NCBI GenBank assembly: GCA_016198805.1
Contig: JACQHU010000028.1
Location: forward strand, 1 to 13,094
Direction of reading: 5' to 3'
DNA: 13,094 nt
Source of the DNA: Armatimonadota bacterium
Lineage (GTDB): Bacteria > Sysuimicrobiota > Sysuimicrobiia > Sysuimicrobiales > Humicultoraceae
The translations under genes were made by a program, and so were the position numbers. The notes under the pieces are model-generated. The model saw only the letters and a program-made list of their open reading frames with translations. It searched no databases and was not told the origin of the DNA. This document shows positions 4,803 to 12,285 of the stretch, piece after piece (position 1 is the stretch's first letter; every line of letters starts with the position of its first letter).

Positions 4803-6224
4803 GTGAAAACTCGCGACGCGAACACCCGCATCGAGCGCGACTCGCTCGGTCCGATGGAGGTCCCCGGCGAGGCGTACTACGGCGCCTCGACGGCCCGTGC
4901 GATTCAGAACTTCCCCATCAGCGGCCTGCGCTTCCCGCGCCCGTTCATCCGCGCGCTGGGTTTGATCAAGCGCGTGGCCGCGGAGGTCAACGCCGACCTG
5001 GGGTTGCTCGACCGCACGCTCGCGGCCGCCATCGCTCAGGCCGCCCAGGAGGTGGCCGACGGGGCACTCGACGCCGAGTTCCCGCTCGACATCTACCAGA
5101 CGGGGTCCGGGACCTCGACCAACATGAATGCCAACGAGGTCATCGCCAACCGTGCGGCCGAGGTGCTGGGGGCCGCGCGCGGGGCCAAGATCGTCCACCC
5201 CAACGACCATGTGAACATCTGCCAGTCCAGCAACGATGTGATCCCCACCGCCGTGCACCTCTCGGCCCTGCTGGTGCTGCGCGACGAGCTGCGACCGGCG
5301 CTGGACGAACTCGAGCAGGCCCTGCGGGAGAAAGCCCGGGCGTTCCACGACATCGTCAAGACGGGGCGCACGCACCTGATGGACGCGACCCCCGTCCGCC
5401 TGGGCCAGGAATTCGACGGCTACGCCGATCAGGTCGCTGGCGCCCGGCGCCGGATCGGCTACGCGGAGGCTGAACTCGCTGAGGTGGCGCTGGGCGGCAC
5501 GGCGGTGGGGTCGGGGGTCAATGCCCATCCCGAGTTCGCCTCGCGGGTCTGCGCGCGGCTCACCGAACTGACCGGGATTTCCCTGCGCGAGACGGCGGCC
5601 CACTTCCAGGCGCAGGCGTGTCTGGATGCCGTCACCTTCACGTCGGGGGTGCTGCGGACCTTCGCGACGGCGCTCACCAAGGTCGCCAACGACATCCGCT
5701 GGATGGGCTCGGGGCCGCGTGCAGGGCTGGCGGAACTGCAGTTGCCCGCGGTCCAGCCCGGGTCGTCCATCATGCCCGGGAAGGTCAACCCGGTGATCGC
5801 CGAATCGGTGATCCAAGCCTGTGCCCAGGTCATCGGCAACGACGTGGTGGTGGCCCTCGGGAATGAGTGGGGCGCCTTCGAACTCAACACCATGATGCCG
5901 GTCATGGCGCATAACTTGCTGGGTAGCATCTCCCTGCTGGCGGCGGTCTCACGGAACTTCGCCCAGCAGTGCGCGGCAGGGTTGCAGGCGACCGAGCGCG
6001 GGCCGGAGCTGGTCGAGCGCGGCCTGATGCTGGCCACGGCGCTGGCGCCCGTCATCGGCTACGACGCGGCGGCCGAGATCGCCAAAGAGGCCGCGCGGAC
6101 GGGCAAGACCGTCCGGGAGATCGCCCTGGCCCGGACCGGGTTGACGGCCGAGCAACTGCAGACGATCCTGGACCCGGCGGCGATGACCGAGCCCGGCGTG
6201 CGCGGCATCCCGGGCGGAGGGTAA
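4803..6224 (+). CDS. fumC: Fumarate hydratase class II
   Basis: Reversibly hydrates fumarate to L-malate; a cytoplasmic, iron-free, tetrameric enzyme. The 473 residues are full length for FumC (about 460-470). Visible elements: RIERDSLGPMEVPGEAYYGA at the N-terminus; YQTGSGTSTNMNANEVIANR at 98-117; HPNDHVNICQSSNDVIPTA (132-150); KTGRTHLMDATPVRLGQE with catalytic-region His191; GTAVGSGVNAHPEF; and the superfamily signature GSSIMPGKVNP (320-330) with the catalytic Ser of the SS loop. Adenylosuccinate or argininosuccinate lyase is excluded by the fumarase-specific NMNANE and NDHVN blocks. The GTG start (4803-4805) is eight bases after AGGGAGG and gives the usual N-terminus; the longer reading from 4422 overlaps sdhD in another frame. 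It sits between sdhD and frdA, whose substrate is its product. Confidence 0.95.
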   Translation: MKTRDANTRIERDSLGPMEVPGEAYYGASTARAIQNFPISGLRFPRPFIRALGLIKRVAAEVNADLGLLDRTLAAAIAQAAQEVADGALDAEFPLDIYQTGSGTSTNMNANEVIANRAAEVLGAARGAKIVHPNDHVNICQSSNDVIPTAVHLSALLVLRDELRPALDELEQALREKARAFHDIVKTGRTHLMDATPVRLGQEFDGYADQVAGARRRIGYAEAELAEVALGGTAVGSGVNAHPEFASRVCARLTELTGISLRETAAHFQAQACLDAVTFTSGVLRTFATALTKVANDIRWMGSGPRAGLAELQLPAVQPGSSIMPGKVNPVIAESVIQACAQVIGNDVVVALGNEWGAFELNTMMPVMAHNLLGSISLLAAVSRNFAQQCAAGLQATERGPELVERGLMLATALAPVIGYDAAAEIAKEAARTGKTVREIALARTGLTAEQLQTILDPAAMTEPGVRGIPGGG

Positions 6225-6225
6225 C

Positions 6226-7968
6226 GTGGTCGAGCCTTCCGAGCACGACATCCTGATCATCGGGGGCGGCGGGGCCGGGCTGCGCGCCGCCATCGCGGCG
6301 GCCGAGATGGACCCCACGCTGGACATCGCCATCCTCTCCAAGGTCTACCCCATGCGCAGCCACACCGTGTCGGCCGAAGGCGGCGCCGCCGCGGTCATCA
6401 AACCCGCCGACAGCTTCGCCGCTCACATCGAGGACACGATCACCGGATCGGACTGGCTGGCCGACCAGGACGCGGTCGAAGCGTTTGTGAAAGAAGCGGC
6501 CCCCGAGATGATCCAGATGGAGCACTGGGGCTGCCCGTGGAGCCGCGAGCCCGATGGGAGCGTGGCCGTGCGGCCCTTCGGCGGCATGCGGATTGAACGG
6601 ACGTGGTTTGCGGCCGACAAGACCGGCTTCCACATGCTGCACACCCTGTTCCAGACCTCGCTGAAATTCCGGATCACACGGTACGACGAGTGGTTTGCCA
6701 CCCGGCTGCTGGTGGAGGGGGGCCGCTGTCAGGGCGCAGCAGCCATCGAACTGCGCACGGGACGCGTCCACCTGGTGGCGGCCCGGGCCGTCATCCTCTG
6801 CACAGGCGGCGCGGGACGGATCTACCCCTTCACCACCAACGGCGCTATCTGCGCGGGGGACGGGATGGCGCTGGCGTACCGGGCCGGCGTACCGCTGAAG
6901 GACATGGAGTTCGTCCAGTATCACCCGACCGGCCTGCCGCCCACCGGGATCCTGATCACCGAAGCGGCCCGCTCCGAGGGCGGCATCATGATCAACAAGG
7001 ATGGGTACCGCTACCTGCAGGACTATGGGATGGGGCCACCGGATCCGTGGCCGCGCCTGCGCGCCATGGAGATGGGCCCCCGGGACAGAATCTCCCAGGC
7101 ATTTGTCCACGAAATGCGGAAGGGGCGGACCATCAAGGGCCCGTATGGCGACGTGGTGCACCTGGACGTCCGGCATCTGGGCGAGAAGAAGATCAACCAG
7201 AAGATCCCGTTCGTGCGAGAACTGTCGCTCCACTATGCGGGCATCGACCCGGTGCGCGAGCTGATCCCGGTGCGGCCGGTCGTCCACTACATGATGGGCG
7301 GGGTGCACACGGACGTCTGGGGCGCGACCACGCTGCCCGGCATGTACGCGGCCGGCGAGTGCGCCTGCGTCAGCATCAACGGGGCCAACCGGCTGGGGTC
7401 GAACTCCCTGCCGGAGCTGCTGGTGTTCGGGGCGCGGGCCGGCCGGGCGGCGGCGGCGTTCGCGCGCGAGCACCAGGCCATCAACCGTCCGGCCCTGATC
7501 ACCCAGGTCCTCGACGAGGAATACCGCCTCTCCCGTGACTTCCTCCGCAAGGAAGGCGGTACCGAGCGCATCGCCACCCTGCGCGCCGAGATGACCCTGG
7601 CCATGGAGGATGGCTGCGGGATCTTCCGGGACGAGGCGGGGATCCGGCGGACCTGTGAGCGGCTGGCCGACCTGCGCGCCCACTTCCCGCGCATCGCGCT
7701 GGACGACCGCACGTTGACTTATAACACCGAACTAGTAACCGCGCTGGAACTGGACTTCATGCTGGACGCGGCGCAGGCGGTGGCGCACTCGGCCCTGGCC
7801 CGTGCCGAGTCGCGGGGCTCGCACCAGCGGACCGATTATCCGAAGCGGGACGACGAACGGTTCCTCAAGCACACCCTGGCCTACCGCACCGACGGGGCGC
7901 CGCGCATCGACTACCTGGATGTGGTCGTCACGCGCTGGCCGCCGGCCGAACGGGTGTACGGGAGGTGA
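6226..7968 (+). CDS. frdA: Fumarate reductase flavoprotein subunit, E. coli FrdA type
   Basis: Catalytic subunit of quinol:fumarate reductase: carries covalent FAD and reduces fumarate to succinate. The 580 residues match E. coli FrdA nearly end to end, including KVYPMRSHTVSAEGG, FGGMRIERTWFAADKTGFHM (118-137), RYLQDYGMGP and the C-terminal PPAERVYG. FAD loop GGGGAGLRAA is at 13-22; the FAD-linking His is His46. Active-site residues are present: His233, Thr245-Glu246, Arg286, His354 and Arg389. Glu51 in AEGG corresponds to FrdA Glu49; SDH flavoproteins have Gln there. The GTG start (6226) follows GGAGG by five bases, right after the fumC stop. It is followed at once by frdBCD, so a working fumarate reductase is likely. 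Like E. coli FRD it could also oxidise succinate, which sequence cannot exclude. Confidence 0.95.
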   Translation: MVEPSEHDILIIGGGGAGLRAAIAAAEMDPTLDIAILSKVYPMRSHTVSAEGGAAAVIKPADSFAAHIEDTITGSDWLADQDAVEAFVKEAAPEMIQMEHWGCPWSREPDGSVAVRPFGGMRIERTWFAADKTGFHMLHTLFQTSLKFRITRYDEWFATRLLVEGGRCQGAAAIELRTGRVHLVAARAVILCTGGAGRIYPFTTNGAICAGDGMALAYRAGVPLKDMEFVQYHPTGLPPTGILITEAARSEGGIMINKDGYRYLQDYGMGPPDPWPRLRAMEMGPRDRISQAFVHEMRKGRTIKGPYGDVVHLDVRHLGEKKINQKIPFVRELSLHYAGIDPVRELIPVRPVVHYMMGGVHTDVWGATTLPGMYAAGECACVSINGANRLGSNSLPELLVFGARAGRAAAAFAREHQAINRPALITQVLDEEYRLSRDFLRKEGGTERIATLRAEMTLAMEDGCGIFRDEAGIRRTCERLADLRAHFPRIALDDRTLTYNTELVTALELDFMLDAAQAVAHSALARAESRGSHQRTDYPKRDDERFLKHTLAYRTDGAPRIDYLDVVVTRWPPAERVYGR

Positions 7969-7970
7969 GC

Positions 7971-8729
7971 ATGACCTCGAGCGTCTCCTCGGCGACCATC
8001 ACGCTGGAAGTCCTGCGATATCGTCCCGGGCGCGACCAGGCGCCGGCCTTCCAGTCCTTCCAGGTCCCCTACCGTGAAGACTGGGTCGTCCTGGATGCCC
8101 TGAACTACATCAAAGACCAGATCGACGGGTCCCTGTCCTACCGGTGGTCGTGCCGGATGGGCGTCTGCGGGAGCTGCGGCATGATGGTCAACGGCACCCC
8201 GCGGCTCTCCTGCGCCGCCTTCCTGAAGGAGTACTACCCGGCCACGGTGCGGGTCGAACCTCTGGAGCACTTCCCTATCGAACGCGACCTGGTGATCTCG
8301 CTAGACGATTTCATGCAGAAACTCCCGGCTGTGCGGCCCTGGATCGTCCGCCAGGACGATCGCCCGCTCGATGCGGGCGAGTACCGGCAGACCCCGGCGG
8401 AACTGGACTGGTACAAGCAGTTCAGCATGTGCATCAACTGCCTGCTCTGCTACTCTGCCTGTCCGGTCTATGAACTGGAGCCCCGGTTCATCGGCCCGGC
8501 CGCCCTGGCACTGGTCGCCCGGTACAACCTGGATTCGCGCGACCAGGGCCGCGAGCAGCGGCAGGAGATCGCCGCCGGCCCCGACGGCGTCTGGGACTGT
8601 ACCCTCGTCGGCGAATGCAGCACGGTGTGCCCGAAAGACGTCGATCCCGCCGGCGCGATTCAGAGGCTCAAGCTGTCCAGCGCGCTGGAGTGGGTGAAGA
8701 ACGTGGTCCTGCCGTGGGGGAGACGATGA
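7971..8729 (+). CDS. frdB: Fumarate reductase iron-sulfur subunit, E. coli FrdB type
   Basis: Electron-transfer subunit linking the quinol site in FrdCD to FAD in FrdA. The 252 residues match FrdB: YRWSCRMGVCGSCGMMVNG with four Cys ligands for [2Fe-2S] (Cys61, Cys66, Cys69, Cys81); CINCLLCYSACPVY (Cys154, 157, 160) plus Cys220 for [4Fe-4S]; and Cys164, Cys210 and Cys216 for [3Fe-4S], by position relative to E. coli FrdB. PIERDLVISLDDF and FIGPAALALVARYNLDSRD are also FrdB-like. The four-Cys first cluster contrasts with the Asp-containing site of the second iron-sulfur subunit in this operon. The ATG at 7971 is preferred (five bases after GGAGG, which lies inside the end of frdA); a GTG two codons earlier is possible. 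It overlaps frdC by ATGA. Confidence 0.94.
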   Translation: MTSSVSSATITLEVLRYRPGRDQAPAFQSFQVPYREDWVVLDALNYIKDQIDGSLSYRWSCRMGVCGSCGMMVNGTPRLSCAAFLKEYYPATVRVEPLEHFPIERDLVISLDDFMQKLPAVRPWIVRQDDRPLDAGEYRQTPAELDWYKQFSMCINCLLCYSACPVYELEPRFIGPAALALVARYNLDSRDQGREQRQEIAAGPDGVWDCTLVGECSTVCPKDVDPAGAIQRLKLSSALEWVKNVVLPWGRR

Positions 8730-9109
8730 GCCCGTACTACCGCCCCGTCCGGTTTGACTGGTGGCGGAAGCGCCGGGCGTACACCCTGTTTGTCGTCCGC
8801 GAACTCACCAGCGTCTTCATCGCCGGATACGCGATCGTGCTGTTGCTCCTGCTGCGGCGGCTGGCCGAGGGGCGCGAAGCCTACGAGGCCTACCTGCAGT
8901 GGCTGGCGACACCCGGCATGATGGCCTTTCACATCGTCGCCCTCGCCGCGGCCGTATTCCACTCGCTCACCTGGTTCAGCCTGGCGCCGCGGGCCATGGC
9001 CGTCCGGATCGGCGAACGGCGCCTCCAGCCGCGGACGATTCTCTGGGCCAACTACGCGGCCTGGGCGGTGGTGTCGGCCATCGCGGCGTGGATGGTGCTG
9101 CGCGCATGA
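8726..9109 (+). CDS. frdC: Fumarate reductase membrane subunit FrdC (heme-free type)
   Basis: Membrane anchor that, with FrdD, forms the menaquinol site of type-D fumarate reductase. The 127 residues have the FrdC pattern: YYRPVRFDWWRKRRAYTLFV at 4-23 (compare RP...WW in E. coli), RE at 25-26 with Glu26 equivalent to the quinone-site Glu29, and VFHSLTWFSLAPRAMAVRIG (77-96) with His79, matching the LLHTKTWFELAPKA block. Three membrane segments lie at about 25-45, 63-85 and 104-125. The gene starts at the ATG overlapping the frdB stop, behind GGGGGAG, and ends overlapping frdD by ATGA, so FrdB, C and D are translationally coupled. The sequence resembles E. coli FrdC rather than the diheme anchors of type-B enzymes. 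Confidence 0.9.
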   Translation: MSPYYRPVRFDWWRKRRAYTLFVVRELTSVFIAGYAIVLLLLLRRLAEGREAYEAYLQWLATPGMMAFHIVALAAAVFHSLTWFSLAPRAMAVRIGERRLQPRTILWANYAAWAVVSAIAAWMVLRA

Positions 9110-9462
9110 AGACGGGACGGTCGAGCGAACCGATCTGGTGGTTGCTCTTTGCAGTGGGCGGGACCGTGGCCGCGTTCCTAGTGCCGGTCCACATCGCCGT
9201 GGGCGGCATCGCCGGGCCCGCGGGGTGGATCCCGCAGGCGTTCGCGTACGACCGCATGGTCGGCCTGATCTCCCACCCGCTCAGCCGCCTCTACCTGTTC
9301 GCCTTGATCTCGCTCTCCCTGTTTCACTGGGCGCATCGCTTTCGGTACACCCTCGCGGAAGGCCTTCGCCTGAAGGCGTCCTGGCTGCCCATTCCCATTG
9401 CCTGTTACGGCAGCGCCATCGTCGGCACCATCCTCGCCGCCGCGGTGCTGATGCGGTTGTGA
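9106..9462 (+). CDS. frdD: Fumarate reductase membrane subunit FrdD (heme-free type)
   Basis: Second membrane anchor of type-D fumarate reductase. The 118 residues compare with 119 in E. coli. RSSEPIWWLLFAVGGTVAAF (5-24) matches the SDEPVFWGLFGAGG block, with Trp12 equivalent to the quinone-site Trp14. LFALISLSLFHWAHRFRYTL (64-83) matches the segment that carries the HR pair, with His77-Arg78 equivalent to His80-Arg81. Three membrane segments lie at about 11-34, 58-76 and 93-116. The ATG overlaps the frdC stop (ATGA). It completes an uninterrupted frdABCD set; the next gene starts 25 bases later and is not a complex II subunit. Confidence 0.9.
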   Translation: MKTGRSSEPIWWLLFAVGGTVAAFLVPVHIAVGGIAGPAGWIPQAFAYDRMVGLISHPLSRLYLFALISLSLFHWAHRFRYTLAEGLRLKASWLPIPIACYGSAIVGTILAAAVLMRL

Positions 9463-9487
9463 GGAGCAGGTCGAGGGGGGAACGGAC

Positions 9488-9844
9488 ATGCTGCGGGTGG
9501 TTCACGTCTACAGTATCAAACCGGGAGTGGACGAACAGTCCTTTGTCGAGTGGCTCGACAGCCAGCTGGACGAGATCACCCGGCGGTTCGGATGCATCGG
9601 GCGTACGACCTGGATATTCCTGGATGGGTTTGAGGGGACCTACGATCGGCCGCGACCGGCCCGGCGCCCCCGGTACCTGAATGAGGCCTTCTGGGTCGGC
9701 GAGGAAGCCGCCAACAACTTCCGCAAATGGCTGCTCTCGCCCGAGGCAGAGGCGTTCCGGAAGCGGTGGTTTGACTCCATCATCGATCACACCGTGTTGC
9801 GCTACGTCGATTACCAGCTCTCCCCCGTGGTGACGGATGATTGA
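9488..9844 (+). CDS. Small protein of unknown function between frdD and sdhA, possibly a dimeric alpha/beta-barrel fold
   Basis: Not a recognised complex II subunit. The 118 residues have no signal peptide, no membrane segment and a single Cys. The N-terminus MLRVVHVYSIKPGVDEQSFV and the beta-alpha-beta-beta-alpha pattern that follows recall the EthD/antibiotic-monooxygenase/Dabb group of ferredoxin-like dimeric barrels, but this is a weak pattern-level resemblance. Notable segments are TTWIFLDGFEGTYDRPRP (40-57), a basic PARRPRYLNEAF, and EAEAFRKRWFDSIIDHTVLR (86-105). The ATG lies seven bases after AGGGGGG. Its last codons overlap the sdhA start by eight bases, so it should be translated with sdhA. 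Codon usage is GC-rich like its neighbours, consistent with a real gene. An accessory or assembly role for one of the two complexes is inferred from position only. Confidence 0.75.
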   Translation: MLRVVHVYSIKPGVDEQSFVEWLDSQLDEITRRFGCIGRTTWIFLDGFEGTYDRPRPARRPRYLNEAFWVGEEAANNFRKWLLSPEAEAFRKRWFDSIIDHTVLRYVDYQLSPVVTDD

Positions 9845-11561
9845 ACACCGTTTCGATGCGGTGATCGTGGGCGCCGGCGGAGCCGGGCTCCGGGCGGCCA
9901 CGGAACTGGCAGGACTCCATGTGGCGGTGGTGAGCAAGCTCTACCCGCCCCGGTCCCACACGGGCGCGGCGCAGGGCGGGATCGGGGCGGCGCTGGGCAA
10001 CCTGGAAGAGGACCATCCCGAGTGGCATACCTTCGACACCATCAAGGGCGGCGACTACCTGGTGGATCAGGACGCCGCGGACCTGATGTGCCAGGAGGCC
10101 GTGGAGACGGTCTACGAATTGGAGCACTGGGGCCTGCCGTTTGACCGCACCCCCGATGGCCTGATCGCGCAACGCCGGTTCGGCGGGCACACGCGCAACT
10201 TCGGCGAGGGTCCGGTCCGGCGGGCCTGCCACGCGGCCGACCGCACGGGGCACATGATCCTCCAGACCCTGTACCAGCAGTGCCTCAAGCACGGCGTCCA
10301 CTTCTTCGATGAGTTCCAGATGCTGGATCTCCTCATCGAGGACGGTCGCTGCCACGGCCTGGTGGCCTACGAAATCGACACCGGGGAACTGCACACCTTT
10401 CACGCGAAGGCCGTGCTCCTGGCGACGGGCGGGTTCGGCCGCATCTTCAAGGTGACGAGCAACGCACATGCGCTGACAGGCGACGGCGTGGCGATCCCCT
10501 GGCGCCGGGGTCTGCCGCTGGAGGACATGGAGTTCTTCCAGTTCCACCCCACCGGCATCTACAAGCTGGGGATCCTGCTTTCCGAGGCGGCCCGCGGCGA
10601 AGGCGCGGTCTTGATCAACGGCAAGGGCGAACGGTTCATGGAGCGGTACGCGCCGACCCTCAAAGACCTGGCCCCGCGGGACATGATCTCGCGCTTCATG
10701 CACATGGAGATCCGCGAAGGCCGGGGCATCGAGGGCAAAGACTACCTGCACCTCGACTTCCGGCACCTGGGGAAGGACATCATCGCTCAGAAGCTCCCGG
10801 ACATCACGGAGTTTGTCCGCGTCTACCTGGGCATCGACCCGACGCGGGAGCCGGTGCCGATCCAGCCGACCGCCCACTACGCTATGGGCGGCGTGCCCAC
10901 CAACAACGACGGGCAGGTCATCATGGATGAACGCAACACGCCGGTCGCGGGGCTGTACGCGGCCGGGGAGTGCGCGTGCGTCTCGGTGCACGGCGCCAAC
11001 CGGCTGGGGACCAACTCGCTGGTTGACATCCTGGTCTTCGGACGGCGGGCGGGACGGCACATAGCGCGCACCGTCCGCGAGTCCGACCTGGTCGCTGGGC
11101 GGGCGAATCCGGGCTCTGCCGTGGCGGCGGAGATCCGGGACCTGCTGGCGCGCACCGAGGGTGAGTCGGTGGCGGCCATCCGCGCCGCGCTCCAGGAAGA
11201 AATGATGGCCCGCGCCTCGGTCTTCCGCACCGGAGGCGACCTCACCAGCGCGCTCGAGACGATCCAGACCCTGAAGGAGCGCTACCGGCGCGCGAAGATC
11301 GACGACCGCGGCCGGCGCTTCAATACCGACCTGCTGGAAGCCCTGGAGCTCGGCTTCCTGCTGGACCTTGCCGAGGCCACCGTGGCCAGCGCGCTCAACC
11401 GCACCGAGAGCCGCGGCGCGCATTTCCGGGAGGACTTCCCCAACCGTGACGACGCCAACTGGCTGAAGCACACGCTGATCTACCGGCGCCGAGACGGGTA
11501 CGAGTTCCGGTACAAACCGGTGGTCATCACCCGGTTCCAGCCCAAGGAAAGGAAGTATTGA
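9837..11561 (+). CDS. sdhA: Succinate dehydrogenase flavoprotein subunit
   Basis: Catalytic FAD subunit of succinate:quinone oxidoreductase. The 574 residues have GAGGAGLRAA (12-21), LYPPRSHTGAAQGGIGAALG (35-54) with FAD-linking His41, FQFHPTG with His237, LLSEAARGEG (Glu250, Arg253), Arg281, AHYAMGG with His347 and GANRLGTNSL with Arg389. Gln46 (AQGG) is the SDH-type residue where the upstream FrdA has Glu. A Ser (249) replaces the Thr that precedes the active-site Glu in FrdA. The IDDRGRRFNTDLLEALELGF region and the NRTESRGAHFREDFPNRDD end are typical of SdhA. The ATG at 9837 overlaps the preceding small gene; the ribosome site (GGTGACGG) is weak, so it probably relies on coupling. It has no own membrane genes downstream and should pair with sdhC/sdhD upstream. 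Confidence 0.94.
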   Translation: MIEHRFDAVIVGAGGAGLRAATELAGLHVAVVSKLYPPRSHTGAAQGGIGAALGNLEEDHPEWHTFDTIKGGDYLVDQDAADLMCQEAVETVYELEHWGLPFDRTPDGLIAQRRFGGHTRNFGEGPVRRACHAADRTGHMILQTLYQQCLKHGVHFFDEFQMLDLLIEDGRCHGLVAYEIDTGELHTFHAKAVLLATGGFGRIFKVTSNAHALTGDGVAIPWRRGLPLEDMEFFQFHPTGIYKLGILLSEAARGEGAVLINGKGERFMERYAPTLKDLAPRDMISRFMHMEIREGRGIEGKDYLHLDFRHLGKDIIAQKLPDITEFVRVYLGIDPTREPVPIQPTAHYAMGGVPTNNDGQVIMDERNTPVAGLYAAGECACVSVHGANRLGTNSLVDILVFGRRAGRHIARTVRESDLVAGRANPGSAVAAEIRDLLARTEGESVAAIRAALQEEMMARASVFRTGGDLTSALETIQTLKERYRRAKIDDRGRRFNTDLLEALELGFLLDLAEATVASALNRTESRGAHFREDFPNRDDANWLKHTLIYRRRDGYEFRYKPVVITRFQPKERKY

Positions 11562-11563
11562 CG

Positions 11564-12262
11564 ATGGAGGTCCGTTACCGCATCAAGCGGTTCAACCCCG
11601 AACGTGACCGGGCCCCCCACTGGGAGGAGTACAAGGTCCCCGCGGAGCCGACCGATCGGGTCCTGGACGGCCTGCACTACGTCAAGTGGTACATCGACGG
11701 GACCCTGGCGCTGCGCCGCTCGTGCGCCCACGGGATCTGCGGCTCCGATGCCATGATGATCAACGGCCGCAATCAACTGGCCTGCAAGATCCTCATCAAG
11801 GATGCCGGCCGCCGGGTGACCGTGGAGCCGATCCGCGGCATGCGCGTGATCAAGGACCTCGTCGTGGACATGGAGCCGTTCTTCGAGAAGTACCGCGCGG
11901 TCATGCCCTGGCTGATCGCGCACGATCCGGCGCCGGAGGCGGAGCGGCGGCAGAGCCCACAGGAACGCGCGCGCTTCGACGACACCACCAAGTGCATCCT
12001 GTGCGCCGCCTGCACGACGTCCTGCCCCATTTTCTGGGCGGATGGCGAATACGTCGGTCCCGCGGCCATCGTGAACGCTCACCGCTTCATCTTCGACAGC
12101 CGGGACCAGGGGGCCGAGCAGCGGCTGGCGATCCTGGCCGAGCGCTCGGGCGTCTTCCGGTGCAAGACGACGTTCAACTGCACCGACGCCTGCCCCCGCG
12201 GGATCGAAGTCACGAAGGCGATCCAGGACGTCAAGCAGGCGATCCTGCTGCGTCGGATCTGA
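11564..12262 (+). CDS. sdhB: Succinate dehydrogenase iron-sulfur subunit
   Basis: Carries electrons from SdhA to the SdhCD quinone site. The 232 residues read RRSCAHGICGSDAMMINGRN (51-70), giving a [2Fe-2S] site of Cys54, Cys59, Asp62 and Cys74. The Cys-Cys-Asp-Cys set is characteristic of SdhB, e.g. in E. coli. TKCILCAACTTSCPIFWADG (142-161) supplies Cys144, 147, 150 (with Cys210, [4Fe-4S]) and Cys154. VFRCKTTFNCTDACPRGIEV supplies Cys200 and Cys206 for [3Fe-4S]. The C-terminal VTKAIQDVKQAILLRRI is usual. The ATG at 11564 follows GGAA by nine bases; a TTG two codons earlier (11558, overlapping the sdhA stop) is an alternative. It ends the complex II part of the operon, 23 bases before an unrelated membrane gene. 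Confidence 0.94.
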   Translation: MEVRYRIKRFNPERDRAPHWEEYKVPAEPTDRVLDGLHYVKWYIDGTLALRRSCAHGICGSDAMMINGRNQLACKILIKDAGRRVTVEPIRGMRVIKDLVVDMEPFFEKYRAVMPWLIAHDPAPEAERRQSPQERARFDDTTKCILCAACTTSCPIFWADGEYVGPAAIVNAHRFIFDSRDQGAEQRLAILAERSGVFRCKTTFNCTDACPRGIEVTKAIQDVKQAILLRRI

Positions 12263-12285
12263 CCCCAGGCATCGGCGGGTGCCCT

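Noticed and set aside
4749..5912. Open frame of 387 codons on the minus strand opposite fumC
   Set aside because: Antisense of FumC, no family features.
6052..7683. Open frame of 543 codons on the minus strand opposite frdA
   Set aside because: Antisense shadow of a strongly matched FrdA; no recognisable motifs and a biased composition.
9780..11471. Open frame of 563 codons on the minus strand opposite sdhA
   Set aside because: Antisense shadow of SdhA, same reasoning; its length comes from high GC at third positions of the true gene.
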